Shown here: positions 61,206-64,000 of the stretch, one piece after another | Layout: each line of letters starts with the position of its first letter | Position numbering within the stretch: the stretch's first letter is position 1 | Source: Amphibalanus amphitrite | Taxonomy: Eukaryota; Arthropoda; Thecostraca; Balanomorpha; Balanidae | DNA: 64,000 nt | Assembly (NCBI RefSeq): GCF_019059575.1 | Contig: NW_024882188.1 | Span: 186,001 to 250,000, forward strand | Direction of reading: 5' to 3' | Made by a program: the position numbers and the translations under genes | Notes under the pieces: model-generated | Seen by the model: the letters and a program-made list of their open reading frames with translations, nothing else | Database searches by the model: none | Told to the model about the DNA's origin: nothing

Positions 61206-62019
61206 CACTCCTCTGAGAGCTAGAGTTTCGCGGAAAAAGACGAGCGTGTTGCCCGTCACGAGAGGAAGCCAATGATACCCAATTTTAAGGTCCTAGGTCA
61301 TCGATTGACCTTCTAGGTCAGGTCAATGACCCAGAAGTCGGAAAAATCGGGACCTGTTAGAAAGTCGTGAAGTGTGGCTGCTATGGGGTTTTCCCGGGGT
61401 GCCAATCACGAATATCGTGTTAGTTTTGATCACAGATGATGTCATTGAGCATTTAGACCAGGTTGGGTCAGGTCAGGTCAGGTCAACCAGTAGGGGTCGT
61501 GACGGGTATTCGTAATACCTGTCAACCGCCTCTGACAGCTTTGCAACATGTTACGAAGGCACCAACACTACTTCGTAAATGTTCAAATGGTTGCTAAATT
61601 CGAAATCAGCTCCAAAAACTAGCCTAGAAACATGTAAAACTCGAAAAAGTGGACCGAGGTCACCAAAGGTCAATGACCTGACCTGACCTTCAGGTGACCT
61701 TCACATCTATCCAAATGCATGGGAGCAACATCAAACTACATTTTGAACGTTTGAAACCACAAAAAGAGTGCAAACGCGCGGCTAATGCGAGCCGACATAG
61801 GTACGCCGAATCGCAATTCCGGCCAAACATGGTCTCGGAAAGTAGGTCACAGGTCAAAGGTCATTTGGGTCAAGGTCATGGAATTTTCAGGGTAGGTGTA
61901 AAATTGATCAATGCGAGGGACTGAAAGTTTCGTCGCGATCGGCCGCTTTTTACGCGAGTTATTCGCGAAAACCCTTAGGTGATGGTTGCATAACCCCCCC
62001 CCCCGCGTGCCGGCGAGGG
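61206..62019 (+). mobile_element. GACCT-rich TTAA family, copy lacking its left end
   Basis: Begins at CTCTGAGAGCTAGAGTTTCG, equivalent to position 58425 of the neighbouring copy, then matches it in order: TGATACCCAATTTTAAGGTC, GGTCAGGTCAGGTCAACCAG, ACATGTTACGAAGGCACCAA, GACCTGACCTGACCTTCAGG, GCGAGCCGACATAG and ACGCGAGTTATTCGCGAAAA. It ends GTGCCGGCGAGGG before TTAA (62020-62023). The left terminal repeat is missing. Confidence 0.82.
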
Positions 62020-62023
62020 TTAA

Positions 62024-63017
62024 GCAGTTGAAAAAAGCACTTTTGGACAATTGACATATGATGGAGACGTGGAAGAGCAGTACAAACAGCTGCAATGCGT
62101 TCAGTTTTACAATAGGCAATCGATTGGGATGCAATATGAGTTTTACCGGTCAGGTCATGAGCTCGACCTTAAAAAATGTTCATCTTTGGAGGTCAAATTA
62201 CACACCATTCTACACCATTGGACGAGAGAGACATGATGCTAGCAGAACTGATTGTTTTTAATGCCTATGTACCCACAACAATGACAACAATGCACCGCTC
62301 CCGCTGGGCTACGTTTCGCTTGCGTTCCAGGACCATAGTGACGTCACAGGAAGGGACGCAGGCGGACCGCTGATGACCCGCCCGCTGTCAAAGGGCGGGC
62401 TGGGTTTGACGGGCGCACAATAGCGGCCGCGCGCGTGTTCCTGGAAGCGGTAGCGAAGGCACGGGCGCCGGAAGGGTTGGACGCTTTGACCCTCTCCCAG
62501 ACCTCCCGCTGTTACTGCCAAGGCTACTGCTACTGAGAAGGGAAATAAGTGACGGTGGTATTCACACAGGCTTTTCCACTAATTTCTGACGTTTCGCACG
62601 TGTCGTCAACAATCCGTCCCCTAGAGATACTTGCGCGAACACTAAGGTAACCGGACTGTTCGCTTGAAACGCCGCCAGGGAAAAACATACTGCTCCATGG
62701 TATAATTTCTTCCACGTGTGACCGGTCTGGAGCCTTTTCGCATTAGATCGATGCGTGTTTTTATCGCCATATAGGATCTCCATCGATCTTAGAATTTGCG
62801 ATCTGAATGATGGGGTGGAGCAAGATTAGCATGGGTCTGAGCCAGGACAGTAGAATCTGAGTTGGACCCAGATTCACCAAAATCTTACTAACTCCGACTC
62901 CGGAGGAGAATGGACATCGCTAACTGAATGGCTCAAAATCATACCCGAAGCGGAAGCCTGTCTGCCGAAAAAATAGCCGTTTTCACGACGGGCTTTCTGG
63001 CGAATGGACTTATATGG
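62024..63017. other. Intergenic sequence, nothing recognised
   Basis: No gene-like frame. Around 62290-62470 a GC-rich block has loosely inverted halves (TTGCGTTCCAGGA versus TTCCTGGAAGCGG), too diverged to bound. Confidence 0.35.
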
Positions 63018-63912
63018 CAGTGTTCGCCATGGGCCGGGCCAGCCCAATGGGTCATGGGCTGGGCTGGGTCACGGGCTGGGCTGGGCCCTCAATATAAATA
63101 ATCGATGGGCTGTGGGTGGGCTGGGCCAAGGACTGTAAAGTGGACTCAGAGGTTCGCGGTTGAGCTAAAAACCACAACTAGCTTATTACTGTGCAAGACT
63201 AAAAAAAAAAAACGAATGAAAACACATATGTCCAATGTGCATTGTGTATGCTGCTCCCAAAAGATTGTTTCTTTGCACCTATGGGTGACATGTAATACCT
63301 GTTTGGTGTCCATGACTTTTAATCCATTCATTTTTGACGGGCTGGTCCGGGCTGGACGGGCTAGACCGGGCTGGGCTTTAACAATTTACTATGCATGTGT
63401 TCGTTGTAAATATTGTTATTTAGCTGGGACGGTTGCATAGTTATAGAAGACATAATTGAACACCAGCTATTACTTTATTTAATGGGAGCTTTCGAAAGCT
63501 ATGCAGCTTTCTTCGTCAGCTTTCTTCGTCCAGTCGCAAATGTCTATTGTGTGTTAGACTGAAATGTGTGGTATTTTGTCATGTGCGTGTATTGTTATTG
63601 TGTGACGTGCTTGATGGTAGCGCGATCGAAAAGAAACAGCGAGAACGTTTTTTCAAAAAATATCCAGATGCGCCATTTTCGTTTTTTGTGGTGCCTAATG
63701 TAACTGTTCAATTTTATATGGATCTGTTTTAGTGTTTTGTACCAAGGCTGACGAAGAAAGCTGCATAGCTTTCGAAAGCTCCCATTAAATACAGTAATAG
63801 CTGGTGTTCAATTATGTCTTCTATAACTATGCATGTGTTCGCGCTGGGCCGGGCTGTCAGCCCATGGGCCTGGGCCGGGGGACTGGGATTTTGCGGCCCG
63901 TAGCGAACACTG
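63018..63912. mobile_element. hAT-like non-autonomous transposon
   Basis: The left end CAGTGTTCGCCATGGGCC and right end (- strand CAGTGTTCGCTACGGGCC) are short inverted repeats. They are flanked by an 8-bp target duplication with one difference, TTATATGG (63010-63017) and TCATATGG (63913-63920). CAG...CTG ends and 8-bp duplications are the hAT signature. The outer parts are rich in GGGCTGGGC repeats. No transposase frame. A second insertion lies inside (63404-63841). Confidence 0.8.
63404..63841. mobile_element. Insertion in the hAT element with long inverted arms, Penelope-like features
   Basis: ACTATGCATGTGTTCG occurs on both sides (63388-63403 and 63826-63841), a 16-bp target duplication. 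The insert carries inverted arms: ATAATTGAACACCAGCTATT with GGGAGCTTTCGAAAGC (63451-63519) and the reverse complement at 63748-63820. Each arm has CTGACGA, a GAAAGC/GCTTTC stem and GAAA (+ strand 63748-63777; - strand 63519-63490), a hammerhead-like core. Confidence 0.6.
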
Positions 63913-63983
63913 TCATATGGACTAAATCTACAAAAAAATCTCTTTTACAGCAAATATGTCATATCATGACTTTATTTAGTGTT

Positions 63984-64000
63984 TTAAACCCTCGCATGTG
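63984..64000 (+). repeat. Start of another TTAA-family copy, cut by the window end
   Basis: TTAA then ACCCTCGCATGTG at the last bases match the terminal repeat of the copy at 58348 (TTAACCCTCGCATGTG) with one extra A. The element would continue beyond the window. Confidence 0.55.

Overview
The window is a gene-poor, repeat-rich stretch of an animal nuclear genome. The genes have GT-AG introns, and none of the CDS are organised as operons. The recognisable proteins (PARP1, a Cys-loop receptor, Lines/LINS1, SDHD, PTPMT1) and the transposon families suggest an arthropod. A crustacean is my best guess, but the sequence does not prove it.

Host genes, left to right. (1) The last three coding exons of a PARP1-type poly(ADP-ribose) polymerase, + strand, 8922-10255. 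Its upstream intron holds a nest of transposons at 1480-8794. (2) A divergent Cys-loop ligand-gated ion channel, - strand, 11943-13598, with a predicted small 5' UTR intron. (3) A Lines/LINS1 homologue in one uninterrupted reading frame, - strand, 15615-17357. A 31-bp GC-rich minisatellite lies beyond its 3' end and a 60-bp tandem repeat and CCAAT boxes lie beyond its 5' end. (4) SDHD, the small membrane anchor of mitochondrial complex II, three exons, + strand, 32769-34866. (5) PTPMT1, the mitochondrial phosphatidylglycerophosphate phosphatase, four exons, - strand, 49343-53526. SDHD and PTPMT1 are both nuclear genes for mitochondrial proteins; nothing else links the five genes functionally.

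Mobile DNA makes up most of the rest. 1480-8794 is a long-TIR DNA transposon split by a young Ty1/copia element whose two 234-bp LTRs look identical. 19326-20753 is an apparently intact mariner-type element of the DD41D class. 22238-23757 is a non-autonomous DNA transposon with GTTCCC/GGGAAC palindromes at its ends. 24396-31059 is a 5'-truncated LINE interrupted by a 5-kb LTR retrotransposon with separate gag and pol frames and a textbook -1 frameshift signal. 38280-41045 and five or more copies of a second family (42-64 kb) are TTAA-flanked elements. The second family carries clusters of GACCT/AGGTC. The rest comprises TA-flanked MITEs, foldback hairpins, a Tc1-like remnant, a second LINE (58699-60235) nested in a TTAA element, and a hAT-like element with its own insertion at 63018-63912.

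Every element boundary given as exact comes from target-site duplications and terminal repeats read directly. Superfamily assignments without a transposase are inference. No CRISPR array, rRNA gene or convincing full tRNA gene was seen.
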